Source: Cloeon dipterum
Lineage: Eukaryota; Arthropoda; Insecta; Ephemeroptera; Baetidae
Assembly: GCF_949628265.1 (NCBI RefSeq)
Contig: NC_088788.1
Location: 15,128,001-15,192,000, forward strand
Length of the DNA stretch: 64,000 bases
Direction: 5' to 3'
The notes under the pieces: model-generated
The model's database searches: none
What the model saw: only the letters and a program-made list of their open reading frames with translations
What the model was told of the DNA's origin: nothing
In this document: positions 1 through 13,008 of the stretch, in pieces
How positions within the stretch are numbered: the stretch's first letter is position 1
How the letters are laid out: each line of letters opens with the position of its first letter
Made by a program: the position numbers and the translations under genes

Positions 1-3000
1 TGGAATGTTATTTTGCAATATATTAACTAGCGATTATAAACCTGGAGTAAATTAATTGTCAATGACAGCGGCTCAGTGCAGTGAGAGATTACTAGTCGTT
101 TTTCTTTTCGTGTATTTGCTTTCTTATGCCCATCCTGGCATTATTTTCCGTTAATTTTTATGGATGTGTTTTTGTGTATCTGACCTTGCAAGAATATTTA
201 ACAAATTAGGCCTATAAGTTTTATAGATCTAAAATTGCTCAACATTATAAAAATACAAAGTTACAAAACGCGACATGCTATTGGTTTTTTAGACGTCCGG
301 GCTTTCTTAAAATTTATATCATTTTTATTATTGATCAAATGTAACGCAATCATAGACTGTAGAGGGTGAAAGTTTTAATAGCCTCGACTATTTTATAATT
401 TTTGTTTGTCAGATTGACATTAAAATTTATCGAACATTGAGAAACTAAATTTTCTGTTTCACTCAGTCAGAGGATAGAGTCATTCTACCAATTCTAAACG
501 GAGTCCATCGCAGACAATTAAATTGTGATGCATCGCACACTCAAGCCGCAGCTTTTGAATAAAATAACCATTACGATCACTAAATAAATTCTCTTGGCAT
601 TTCAATAGGTGATTATGCATGCGCTAATGAATTTTAAAGTGAGCGCTACTAATCAAAATGCGCGCCTTTCTCTGCCTCGTCGGCATATTAAAATTCGTTG
701 GAGGGAACCACCTTTCCATCACAGGTCGCTCATAATTCTCGAATATAGTGGCGAGAGCCGTTTTCACGGCCCGCCGTAAGCTGATTACCATGCATATATG
801 AGATTTTTAATACACTCAGCGGCGAATTAAACGCCAACTCGGCCGATGATATTATGTTGTCGAAAGCCAAAAGCGCCAGGACTTGGATATCAGCAAATTG
901 ATTTTCTCTCGAGTGCGTTTCCATGTCTGCCTCAGATGGCGAGTAAACAAAAAGAAAAGAGAGTTTATCATGCACGAGTTGTTACAGCCGGCAAAAAGTT
1001 CGATAAATTCGCGTACACGGCCCGAAAATTGGAGTGAGTCTGTCAAAAGCGAGTTGTATCATGCACGCTTCGGGTTCTCCTACCTGCATTCTTCGTACTG
1101 CCTGCCATTGGGTTTGATCGAGTTGTTTTCTAGAGAGTTGAAACCAGAATCTGCGAAGTGGATATGGTGAGACTCTTCGTCTGCAGAACGCAGATCCGAC
1201 CCCATGAGCACACACTCCGCTTTGGCGAATGTCAGGAGGCCTTCACGCTGCCGGTGCGCGCTGCAGCCAAAGCCGTTGCTCTGCAAAGTTTGTTAAATTG
1301 ATATTTTAAGCAGCTGTGTTTTTTATAATTAAAGTTAGGCACGATAAACTTGACAAACAAATTTCCAGCTAATTAAAGAAACTATTCGAAAATTTAAAAA
1401 ATGACTTTAGGTAACAGAAGAGAGTAAAAACACTAATTGATTAAAAATAGGCCTCAAATTTAGTTTAAAATCTTTTTACTTTTGTTTATCTTTGGTGTGA
1501 CATTTCTTCTTTTTAGATTTTTATTCAGTACAGCAATTTGGAAAGAAATAAAATTATTAATTTTTAGAATAACAGTAAAGTTGCGCTGGATTATGGTACA
1601 CACCATAATTATAACAGATTTTTCAACAGTCCTAGACGAATACAAAGTTGGTATAAGGATATAAATTAATGAAACTATAATTTTTATGTGCCAACGCACA
1701 TTATGTTTTTCATAGTTACGACCATTTGTAAGACAAATCTCTCCACGTGGAGGAAATGTTTTTTAATCGCCCATTTGGTCCAATCAATCTAACCTTTCAG
1801 CGGCGGAAGTCGGCTATTTTTCGATGCCAGAGGAAACGATTTACGAAAGACAAAAACCCACTCAAAAAGCGCGCACATGCCCGATGTATTTATGTTCCAG
1901 TGGCGTCTGGAAGCATATGTCTTTGCGTGTTCGAATATCTGGTCCACAGAGAACAACAACATACAGGAGCGTCGTCTATTGTTTCTAGGACGCAGCATTT
2001 TATGTCTCTGCTTCACTGGAGAGCTTATAAAACCCTTTTGTTTACGGCAATTTGCAAGATTTTATGTTGGCGTGCCGGCGGACGCCATAAATGGCCGGCG
2101 CGGCGTTGCGAAAAAATCGAGTTGTCCTGCAATCCAGCTAGAAAAAAATGGTCACTGATTGGTGTGGGGCCAATTAAATGATAATAATATTAAAGCCCAG
2201 CGAAAGGCACCGAGATGCGGAGGGCGATTAATTATATATAAGCGGTTTTACTACTTTAATGAGGCCTTATCCCGAGTGAATAAAATATATCGGCTAGGCG
2301 AATTGGAGCTGCCGTCGCCTGCGAACCCACGCGATACAAAACGGGCAGCCGCCGCAAATGTAAAATAGACACCGGTGCGAAGATTAACAACCGTGTAGCT
2401 GCTGCTTTGTATGCCATCACACACGCGTGTATATTTTCTACGACAACGGACTAGAATGTCGTGGGATTTTTTATTTTATCGAGGCAGTGGTTCGAGGAGG
2501 AAATTGGCATAATCTCGGTCCGTCGCGCACCATACGCTCGATTTGCCGCTGGCTGCTGACAAATCGCGTGCCGAATTGAAGAAGGGACGCGCAGATATCT
2601 TATCAGAGACTGGATTTATGTGCGAAGTAAACGCAGACGCTCGCTGCCAGAGAGGAAATATAAATTATCAAAAGCTTCTAGTCGATCGGCGACAATGGGC
2701 TGCTCACAGTTAAATGTCGCCAATTAATTTGGATTCTACAAATCTGAGCTTTTAAGGTTTTAAAGGATTTTGGCGACTTTACCTAGTGACTAATAGCAGG
2801 ATATTCAAAGGTCACGCGTTTTTCTAGTTTATTGTATACCATGACAACAACAGTTTTGTCAAGATGCTTTTTTTTAAATCCCACATCTTCATCGAAGTGA
2901 GTGTAATTCACAAAAAAATGTCAATATGAAAGAGCATTGACCTCAATACAATAAAATCTGGCTTACTGACAGGAGCTTTTAGTTGCTTAAAAACAGCACA

Positions 3001-6000
3001 ACAAATTTGGTTGTTAATTTTCTGTGGATTTAGACTTTTTGGCTTCAAAACTAACTGATTATTCATAATTGCATTTGCCAAAGGATAAGTTTCAAAATTA
3101 TGAATTAAACGAACCATTGAAGCTTTGTTATAATAAATGTTTTAGGGCCAACAAACCGTCTCTTTATAGAAAGCAAGATTGCTGCATAAAGCTTAACCTT
3201 TGAGGGCTTGTCGTTACGGTCAATCAACAGAATGCTTGCTAGCAAATCTTTAAATTCACGCCACGCCAAAAGGCGATGAATGATTGCTTTTCAAACGGCA
3301 GCAGAGTGGTCCAGATTTACAAGTGCTCAATAGAAATTCAAGCGTCGTCGAACAAGGCAGCCAATTCCAAGTGCGCGTGCAAACACACAGCCGGTCGTAA
3401 ATAAAAGATAACAATAATTCATAAATCAAAAGGCACCTTCCCTGGCCTCATGCGGTACGAGGCGGGAGAACGCATGCAGTGCGTGCCCTATATTTTCGGG
3501 AATTATAATGACAAATCTCCCTTATCAAGAATTGAACTCTGGGAATTTCCTCCAAAGTGTGTTCCGGCGTTAAATCGTGAATCAAGGTTGAAGCCACTAT
3601 GCGTACGCACATGTTTATATTTTACCCGGAGCAACAAACGCCCAAATGAACCAATTTACAGGTTTTCAAGGAGCCACTAATTTTCTGTTACTGCCGCATC
3701 AAGCATTCGGCTCGCGTACAAGAGGAGATCGTAATTTATATATACGAGCCACGCAACAAACTGGCCAGGGGATTTTTTTTAATGCGAGTGTGTGAGTGTG
3801 TGCGTAAAATGGTCTTGCGCGCGGCACTCGCTTTGTACCGAAAACATTAGGCTAGGAGCAGCTCTAGATAAAGTGGCTTTCCCTATTCTGGAGGTTGATA
3901 TTGGATAAAAGTGGCGCGTCTATTTTTCTCGCGGCCCACGCTAGACGCGCGACAGCAGGGAAACTCGCCGCCGCAATAATAACAACCAGATAAATAGTGC
4001 CAAATAACTCACTCGCTATAATGGATAAATCTGAATTTGCTTATCACGCAGGTCAACGATTCAAATTCATAAATTCGTGACGGTTCATGAAAAGGCGCGT
4101 CCGCAAACAAAGAGCCTTTTTGTTCTTAGGTACCTCAATTGCTAGCTAATCTTTTCACGTCAGTGAGATAATTTTGGCAGACATTTGAAATATTAGATAC
4201 CCAGTTGAGGATAAGTTATTGCAACAAACACACCTAACACGCTTGCAATTTTTTTTATTACTACATCGCATATCAATCCCACAAACAAAATCCAGAGACA
4301 TTATGTACTAACAAATTAGCAGGTAATAAAATAATTTTCAAGTTCAAGATTTTTAGAAAAAGAAACTAAAAATAAATAAACTCTACATAAACGGAGGTCT
4401 TAGCACTTCAGCAGATAATATGTATGAGGTGTTCACGGGATGAGCGTTTCGTAGGATGTTCAAGTGAGTAAAAAAACTTGGCCAGAGTATTATCGCAAAA
4501 AATAAAAGTGTCTCTTCGCTACGAGGATGTAAAATATTGCGTAGCGCAAGTATTCGACCCCCTGGCTGACTGTGCTGGTTGTGCGATCTTCTGCTATTTC
4601 TGTGCGAGTACCAGACGTTTAAAAAACATATCCGCGTCCGTATCTCTGATTTTAATAGCGGACAGGCGCCAGTGATTTATGGCAAGTGCGCAAATTATAC
4701 GCTCATTGTGTGTGCGCCTCAAGAGTGAGCGTGCTTATTATTTGTCAAATGTAGCTCACGAGTTGCGATTGCTTTGGTCATGAACAGGTTGTTTGCGTGC
4801 GCAGATTAAGCCCTGAAAAAGCGGAGGTTGCGGACCACCCTGCCGTGCGCGGTGCCTGCGATATCGCCGATCTAGTTGAAAAGCGAACTTCTTTCCGCCT
4901 TTTTTCTCAACAAGCCTCGATTTGCTGCTGCTGCTGCTGCTGCGTGCGATCTTGATTTTTCTCGCCAAAAATAGCCACCCACTAATTTTACGTGCGTGTG
5001 AATCTACAAGTCGGCAACGAAGAGCTCTCGGCCAGGCCAGACGCTTTTATCTGTCGGTAATTCTCGGATTAATGCGGAGCTCATTATGAGTGAGCAGATA
5101 AATTTTCGTTTGTGAGGCCGGCTGTGTGTTTACTCAGATCGGCTTGATATGCAAATTAATTGTTTTAAACATACACAAGCAGACGTATATTACGATAACA
5201 TCGTGTTTTGTCATTTTGTGCTCGAATTGAGTCGTTCAGTTGACAGCCCGGTCAAACCAAACCTATTTGCTAATATTTAAGTGGGCGTTACGCCTTAAAA
5301 GGATTAAGCAGATGACACCTGTGATTGACTGAGCAAAATTTTTGAAATTTAAATATTATGTGCTCTTGAAAATAATTGGACAATAATAATGCTGAATTTA
5401 AATTATAATAAAATTTGCATGTAAAAAGCAGTCTGGGTTTTTTAAATTGGTACTTTTGTTACATATGGAAATATTGCAAAATAAAATTGCATAAAAACAA
5501 CAACAGAGGTTTACTTTTGAATTTGTTTTTGTCCAAGGGCCGTCTCCTCAACTTCAATCAAAATTGACCCTGGAAATGCTGACCTCGTGAACGATGGAGC
5601 AATCCAAATTTTGAAAGGGAGACAAGATTGATGGATTTTAAAGCGATACAATGAGTTTGAAAGCATTGCGTGAAAAGGGTCATTAATTTAATTAGCTGAT
5701 TACTAAATGTTGAGTGACAGCTAACACCAAACACTGTAAAGCTTTTCAAAAAAATCCGTGTCACAATTTTGCCATTATAACATTAAAAAATGCCTCTCTG
5801 TCTTAAAACGGCCTTTTAAAAACGGTCATTTGCTTTGTAATGTTAACAAGAAAATTACTGTCTTGCGAGTAAGAGCGCGTTTTCCCCCTAAAATGTGCTC
5901 TTTAGATTTTTTCTTGTAACACCATCTCCCCAAATATTTGAAATCCCACGTCTGGCCCGAAAGCAACAACTTCCCGATGCTAATCAAACAGACCACGAAA

Positions 6001-6236
6001 CCCCGGCGCACCAGCCGAAAACACTTGAAAGATGAATCACTTTGGCTGGCCGAGGCGTCTGCCGAACACGAGAGTGTGTAATAGTCCAACAATAAATGCG
6101 CCTCGGCCGCCATAAAACTAATGTAAAACAGCGCCGGCCGGAGAGCGAGAAAGATAAAAGAGCCGAGAAGAAAAGTGCATTAGCTGAATCAATAGTAAAA
6201 TAAAAGAAACCGAAAAGGATACGAATTAATTCTTAC
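1..6236. other. Non-coding stretch, no gene recognised
   Basis: No ORF here has the look of a conserved protein; the longest (1747-2181 +, 144 codons) has no recognisable domain and no splice partner. AT-rich sequence alternates with modestly GC-rich patches. TATA-like strings occur near 2025 and 2235 and a CTG trinucleotide run near 4924-4943, but nothing ties them to a transcript. If the leader exon proposed at 6237-6540 is real, this stretch would be part of that gene's first intron. Confidence 0.5.
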
Positions 6237-6540
6237 CTGCTCGCGTGGTTGCATCACGTCGTCCGCTGCTTCTCTCACCTAGATCTGACGAGGAGGCTGG
6301 CTGCTCGAGGACTATGCCAATGAATCGGCCTGCCCATGAATGACCCTCCGGCCGGTCGCGGTCCGTGTCGGCCGCCCAACCACCACCACCACCACTACCA
6401 CACCGCCACTACCACTTCAATCTTATTCTTGACTTGCCGGTCGCGCGTGTTCAGATCGCCGCGCTTTTGTGCGTAATTTATTCGATTTTGGTTTTTCGCG
6501 GCGCGGACCCTTAATAAAAGCAGCGTGAAGCAGCGCGGCG
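6237..6540 (-). promoter_or_regulatory. Possible minus-strand 5' leader exon and promoter
   Basis: A GC-rich patch ends, on the minus strand, in a strong splice donor (GCAG then GTAAGA, GT at 6236-6235). The minus strand here has only a short upstream ORF of about 20 codons ending in TGA, as expected of an untranslated leader. Remaining exons would lie to the left, beyond the window. There is no protein evidence; this rests on donor quality and base composition only. A CAC/CCA trinucleotide run sits near 6380-6400. Confidence 0.25.
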
Positions 6541-8161
6541 GTCTGTTGTTTTGACATATCAACCGGTTTCTAGTTCAATTAGGGGTGGTGGAATTTAGAG
6601 AGGTGGAGAAACCGGTGTCACGGTGGCAAACATTTAATTTCGCACGGGCGACGTAAGTGTTGATCTGAAACACTTTGCATTAGTAACAAGACTTTTACAA
6701 CATGTGAAACTGCACGCCAAGTTATTTTTTAACTGACCACAAATTTCCTTAATTCATGAATTGAAAGTATTTAGCTTCAACGAAGATTTGAAAGATAAAA
6801 TTAACAAAGGCTACTCAGAATAAGGAAATAATTTTTTTTATTTGTGCTGGTTCAAAATTCAATTTAGAAAGACATCACAAAACAATAATTGAATAAATAC
6901 GACGGCGTTAGAGGTTTCATTCGAAAATTAAAATATGCCAGCCAAATGAAATCTGCAAAAATAGCAGAACACGCGCCAGAGAGAATCAACAACCTCCCGT
7001 GAGAAAGGTAAATTATGGATATGAGAAACTCCCCCGTCGTCTTTATCTGGCCGTGTGCCTGAATTTCATTATCTTATTCGCGTGCATACTGAGCCTATGT
7101 AAAAAATTGTTCTGCCTTTGATTCAAACGTTTTATATGCTGCATAGCGAATGGATTGTTTTTATGACGATTTTTATTTTGATCAAGTAAAAAGGCGCCGA
7201 CGCTGAACGAAAATAATTCCTTTCCCGTCATATTTTAATAATGCTAGGTGACAGCTTCGCTTGAATTTTAATGCCAAGTGGGCGGGTATTGTTTTTCGAG
7301 CGTTGAAACGTTTCTCTTTTTTTATCCCAACCAATTCCTATCCTCATCATTCATTCCAACGTGGAATGACAGGGAATTGGCCTGGAGCAACGAGGGGCAA
7401 AATTAGTAGGCGTGAAAAGGGAACAGCAGACAAAAAATGTCCACGGTTTGTATCTAGAGTATCATGGGTAAATAAATTAAGTCAAGCACATTTAGACAGC
7501 TGCGTATATGCTGCTTTAATTTAAAAATATAAATTTCAATAAAGGTCTTAAAATAATACCGTTAAAAATGTTACACATATACAATGAGTAATTTTATTTT
7601 TCATACTCGTCGTTTAACCAAATACATTGATGAAAGGAACAATAATAACAAAAAATTCAGTGTAAAATAAGCGGAGTTTATCTTGGAAATCCAATGCTGG
7701 ATAACTGTACAAAGATTGGATCGCATTTTGTGAAAACTGTGTCGCGGATGCAAAGTATTTAAATAATTATATTTGATTTTTCTTATTTGATTTTCGATAA
7801 CGCAAGTACTTCTTCTTGGTAAAAGTGTTCCCTTAAAATTGTATCACATTCAAGTGTATATTGCGCTTTTATGATGTGTGAGCAATAACATGTATTATTC
7901 ATTCACTATTTCTAAAAAAGCTAATCTTTTTAATTTAATTACTTGTGAAATTCAAACAATTTTCCCCACTTAACTTATCAATTTAAACAATTATTTGATC
8001 TTTACTTCCATTCACCGATCTGCTACCACTTAATATAAGCGCACAACTTTACAGTCACACTAAACGTTCAGGCCTGTAAATTAAGGCATGTGGTTCTCCA
8101 CAATGGTCACAAAGTGATGGTCAGTATTTGTACTGCTCAGGCTCTGCTGCTGAGCTAGTTG
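6541..8161. other. Non-coding stretch, includes probable DNAAF3 3' UTR
   Basis: AT-rich sequence with no credible coding region. The right end should contain the 3' UTR of the minus-strand DNAAF3 gene that stops at 8162; a minus-strand AATAAA (plus-strand TTTATT) occurs near 7592. Nothing else was seen. Confidence 0.4.
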
Positions 8162-9990
8162 TCATTGAACGCTGCTTCTGTTAAACGTGTAGCGCACTAG
8201 TCCTTCATTGACCGGGTCGTATTCAGTGTTATATGGGTGCGGCTCCAGTTTCAGGTCCTTCATCATCTCGATGAAGTTCTCCTTAAAGTCTTTCAGGTCA
8301 CACCTCCGAGGTCCAACCACGTATTTCTTTCCTTCAATCAACAACAAGGCGTCATCCGCAGCCAAAGAGAGCAGATTTTCGTTGATGATCGAGGGCACAA
8401 CTGTTTGACCGAGAATTATGACGTTGAAAGTGCCGCGGAATTTGCTGCTCGGCCTTTCGTCTGCCAGGGTGGTAGGCGACAAAAAGGTCACTTCCATATC
8501 GTCAACAATGAGCGAACTGTACTCCTCCCTGGCAGGAGAGCGGAAGTATCCCGAGTCTTCGCGGCTGATGGACCTGGCCGAGCTCAACCTCGAGGGGGTC
8601 GGCGAAGAGAGGTCGTACACCGCGCCCCAGTCGTCGACGAAGCCCTCTTCAAAATCGTACGGTTTCTTGAAAGCCAGTTCGAACATGATCCTGGTGACGT
8701 TGTGCTCTGATACTGCGGAAGCGCTGTGAATGTACTTGTTGTTGCACTTCTTCAGAATTTCTGCGTCCTCGCTCTCCACGCCGAAGCTGATAAAGGGGCC
8801 GGTGAGCATGTCGCCAAGAAACTGGCTACTTTTTTGGTTTGGATCGCTGATTATTCCCGTAGCCATCGTCATGTTGACGTCGGTGCATTCGGCAGAATTG
8901 AGCCACCGAAAAGCAACACCAGTTTCGCGCCAGTTCAGGTACTCCTGCGGTCAAGTGGATTGCGTGGTATAAATTATTTGCCAAAAATATTTGGAGATAA
9001 TAGACACCTGCTGCCGTTCAATAAAAGTTCCAAAGAAGTGCTGACTATAAAGTGCTAAACTCATTAAAGCAATTTATATCCTTTTATTTCAGTAGCATGC
9101 AACTCTCTGTTTAGCAATAAACACAGACGACGTTATACAAAATAAATTCTATTCGTCTGCTCCACCGGGATCAATCAGAAACAAACACATAGCGTGCAGC
9201 AGCTTTTCCACTCAAACACACGTTAACTCTCCGTAAACTCATCATGGAAACAAGAAACTTAATGTATCTCGTGGTGCACATAATATAGTGCAGTAGCATT
9301 CCGGAGAAAAATGAAACGCCTAGATTGACTTCACGAGAGAAAAGAAAACGATTGCAAATTTACCTGGTGGGTCACGGGGAGGCCGTGCTCGGCGCTGGAA
9401 CTCAGCTTCATGTGGTAGTCCCAGTCGAACACGTTATCCCTGGAATCGTACCTTTGTCCCAGGTACGACCTGAGTCTCATATCCCACAGTTTGGTGATGT
9501 CAAAGTAATCGATGGTGGAGTTCTTCCAGAACTTGTACGTGGCCTCCATAAAGTCCTTTTCCTTGTACTTGAGATTCTCCAGGGACACCATGGGCAGTCT
9601 GTTCTTGAGATAAACGTGGTCGGTCACCATATAAATCATCTGACAGGCCTTTAGCTTGATGTACTGCAGCGTGTTGGGCCGCACCAGGGTGTTACCGTGG
9701 ATTTCCAGAAACATCCGCGCCTTCTGCAGCGGGTTCATTACGTCGGCTGGCTCCAGCGCCAGATTCAGCTGCAGTAGCTGCCTCGCCGTCGCTTCCAGGG
9801 AGGACTCCAGCACGTGCATGTTAATGCGGCGGTTGTTCGGGTGGCGGTACGACCGGGCGATGGTGCGGAGGACGTGTCGCAAGTCGCCCACACCGACCAG
9901 CAGGACGTTCACGTTGGAGGCTTTCTTGATGCACGGAGGACCCAGGTCGAGCTCATCCTGGATGTCAAAGGACGGACTGAAGCCCCACAT
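8162..9990 (-). CDS. DNAAF3: Dynein axonemal assembly factor 3 (DNAAF3)
   Basis: Two exons: 9990-9364 and 8944-8162 (stop TGA 8164-8162), joined by a 419-bp GT-AG intron in phase 0. Product 469 aa; human DNAAF3 is about 540. The start MWGFSPSFDIQ matches the family's opening WWGxSPxxDLQ, and an in-frame TAA lies 21 bp upstream. The N-terminal half (1-209) reads as the DUF4470 region (NVLLVGVGDLRHVLRT, then HVLESSLEATARQLL). Later come LWDxRLRxYLGxRYDSR, then across the junction EYLNWRETGVAFRW, then GPFISFGVES and SEHNVTRIMFEL of the DUF4471 region. Family knowledge: a cytoplasmic factor that helps preassemble dynein arms before transport into motile cilia or sperm flagella. In an insect its targets would be the sperm axoneme and chordotonal neuron cilia (inference). 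A TTTCTTAG acceptor-like site 5 bp before the ATG suggests an untranslated exon upstream, perhaps near 11.18 kb. Confidence 0.93.
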
Positions 9991-10018
9991 TTTTCCTAAG
10001 AAAGGTCGCAGGTGTTAA

Positions 10019-12144
10019 TCTCAGAACGGTTTTGTCTGATTTTTATTGTGTTATTTCGAAGCTGAAGGGATTTATTGTGTTTTGACGATTCAACTCCTTC
10101 AAACACGCAATATTTACAAGATCAATTTTTCATTTTTTTGTGATTATTCAAATAAAATCATGGAAAAATACACGGAATAAAATAATTGAAACACGGTCCA
10201 AAAATATATTGTTTTGTATTGGGTGAAAAAATTAGACTAGCTTTTTTCAATAAAAATAATACAAAGACTACAAAGATTTTTGTGCAGTTATAGGAAATTG
10301 ATGATAATTTAAATGGTTTAACTTCTTCCTACAATTTATTTCTTTTGTATTAAAAAAGGAAAAGAGCAGATTTTATTTGCTGAAATATATCTCAAAAATG
10401 AACGAGTGACAAAAAAATAAAGAAGAAGCAATAATTATTACTAATGCGAGTGAACCAATATTCCTCTTTGATTTATGCAATATTTCCAAAACTGCAACGC
10501 ACAACACTATTCAAATGATTTTTAATTAGTGTAGGTGCGTTAGATTAGGTTGACATACACGCACAATAAATAACGTTGCGTGGTTCCGTTTGTTTGACCA
10601 TGCACGAAAAAAAACGAAAAAAAAACGTAACGTCTGAAATACGCGATTCTGCAGATGAACTTAGTATGAAACAGTTATAAAGCGAAGCAGTTAATGTCAT
10701 TCTCTTTGCAAAAACAAATTTGAATTTGAAAAATAAATGTGACGCACTCTGGCACAACATTATTCTACCATTAAGCGTGCTGCACGTCCACATTAAAATG
10801 TGTCACGCAAATTTATTGCCAAAATTCAGCCACACAAGAAGCGGCTTGTAGGCGTCGGTTCTCACGAACTAGTCAAAAAGTCAGTCGTGCGTGGGCCCCT
10901 TCGGAGCAACCCCGTGCCCAACGTTTGTCTAATTATCCAGCTCGGGCGGGGATGACGTGACGCTCTTATCTCACTTTTACAGCCCCCAATTAAAATAGCA
11001 AGGGAATTAAATAATAGCGTGCGCGCACAGAGAGATGATTCAAGAATGACACACACTGCTCGCGCCGACTAATAAGCACACAGGGCAATCAACGCGGGCA
11101 TGCAAAGGAACTGGTTGCAACAGCGCTTAACACTCGTTCGTTGTTTAACTGTACACCAATTGATTTATACCTCTCACTTACTTGTCAGCACATCAATCGC
11201 GCCGGCGAGCTGACGATGACTACGATCAGGTTCCAGATAACATTTGTTCATATAGATTTGGTTAGTGGTAGCGTAGTGTATAGGTGTTATTGCACACGGC
11301 TTGTCAACAACTTGACGTTGCTATGGATTCTTTTAAACAAATTGGTTCCTTTTATTACACTTACGTACAGCAGAGAGCTGCTGCGCGAGTTCTTGGGATT
11401 GGAAAATCTATATATGAACACATGTCATGAAGAGAAGCAGGAAATTTTTTGTTTGATGTCATTACGCAGCCTCAGTGCGTGATTGACGCATGCCGGCACG
11501 CAGGTTAGAGTTCACTTTTTTAGATGGAGAAGAGATATCAATTTTAAGTATATCCACTGCCAATTTAATTAATTCCAAATTTAAATTTGTTGAGGGCATA
11601 ATAGGTTTTAACCCTGAAAAAGCATCTCATAGTATAAACGTCAGGCTGGAATAGAGTCATTTTTATTACTGTTGAGGTTGACAAGAAAGTAAATGAGTTT
11701 CTTAAGATTAAATATGGCACAGGGTCTTTAATGGAAAAAATCGTGATATGAAGTTACAATAAGAACCATAGAAATTCACCGTAAAACGTAAGCTTGAGAT
11801 CGTTTTAAAATTATTCAAACATGTAACATTAATTTTCGACTGCAACGAATTACATATAATAAAGTCACAAGTTAATTTTTGGAAACCATATTTAGCTTCT
11901 GTAAAATCTGATGTTATGGCAATATATCATTCTATTTTGACTCTTTCCGCCCCTCGGAAATTTCACACTGCAATATATTTATACATTTCCACCCAAATGG
12001 CCAAAAATAACTCATGTGAAGCAAATACAGAAACCATTTGTGGTGTTAGTTTATGGCGTTTTATCACACACTTTGCCGTGCAGCTGATCACGTATACAAG
12101 GTAAATAAATATTCCAGGGGGAAATTGCAAGTGGGAGTAAAAAG
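10019..12144. other. Intergenic region, possible DNAAF3 leader exon near 11.18 kb
   Basis: No coding sequence recognised. On the minus strand a good donor (GACAA then GTAAGTGAG) lies near 11181, downstream of a moderately GC-rich patch. It could be the untranslated first exon that splices to the acceptor just before the DNAAF3 start codon. The 113-codon plus-strand ORF at 11141-11482 has no family features. The right end would contain the 3' UTR of the acetyltransferase gene. Confidence 0.3.
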
Positions 12145-12981
12145 TTAAAAGGTTTTCTTTGCCATCAGCACCATTGACTGATTTCTACCAGTGAAATTGC
12201 TGTATGGAACTCCTTTGAACACGAATTCAGACATAGGCATGGTGCACAACTCGTCCCACTGCAGTTTTCGCCCGATTTTCTGCGATTCAACCGAGGTGAA
12301 AATAGCGGTGACAATTGGTATTTGCCTATGTTGCGCCACAGCGACGGTGGCTTCTACTAGCAGACGACCGATGCCCAGTCCACGGCAGTGTCGTGAGGCG
12401 CCAAGGAACATGAGCTCCAGTGACATTTCAACACCGTAGTGTTCAAAAGCATCTTTCTTTGAATCAGCCTGAAGAAACAAAATTTGATTTCTTTTTTATC
12501 AACTTTTTTCAAAAGTGCAAAAAATGAAAGAATGATCAATTAGGACATGCGGGCTGGTACTCACCAAGATCATGTTGTTGACGTATTCTTTTGCAGCCTC
12601 AGTTTTGCATTTCAGATCTCTGAATTCTTCAAAGTAGCTTTGGTCCCCAGGCTTTGGCTTCAGCTGCACTTTATTGAAGGAGGCTCCCACAACTTTGCCT
12701 TCATAAATTGCAATTAATGAGGTCCCATCTTCGAATGTTTCAATTGTGAGTTTTTCCAACTCATCAATTCCCTCTGGACACTCCTAGTTAGCCAAGATTT
12801 TACTAAATTTGTAATTAATTTTCAGCACTGATATTACATGTAAGTTAATGCCAACTGCTGCCGATTCTTCAGGGTAGTAAGAATCTCTCATCAACAGGAG
12901 GGTTTCTTTTAGTTTTGATTGTGTTAAGTCAAGTATCACGACTCCCATGTCATTTTTCATCCAGACCTTAGGAATATCCAT
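12145..12981 (-). CDS. Arylalkylamine N-acetyltransferase-like GNAT protein
   Basis: Three exons, all phase 0: 12981-12838, 12783-12565 and 12468-12145 (stop included). Introns are only 54 and 96 bp. Product 228 aa, usual for insect AANAT-like proteins. Exon 1 carries the divergent substrate-side N-terminus (MDIPKVWMKND... YYPEES). Exon 2 has the core strand SLIAIYEGKVVGASFN. Exon 3 has motif A: LELMFLGASRHCRGLGIGR with the acetyl-CoA pyrophosphate-binding loop RGLGIG, then LLVEATVAVA, and the C-terminal FKGVPYSNFTGRN. The family transfers acetyl from acetyl-CoA to aromatic or other amines in cuticle sclerotisation, pigmentation and amine inactivation; this member's substrate cannot be told. 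An in-frame ATG exists at 13008, but an AG acceptor-like site (TGAATTTAG) lies between it and the chosen ATG at 12981, so the nearer ATG with an upstream leader exon is preferred. Confidence 0.88.
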
Positions 12982-13008
12982 TTCTCCTAAATTCAGCAAA
13001 ACATACAA

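Noticed and set aside
1747-2181. 144-codon plus-strand ORF
   Set aside because: No recognisable domain, no splice partners, and overlapping ORFs in other frames; looks like chance.
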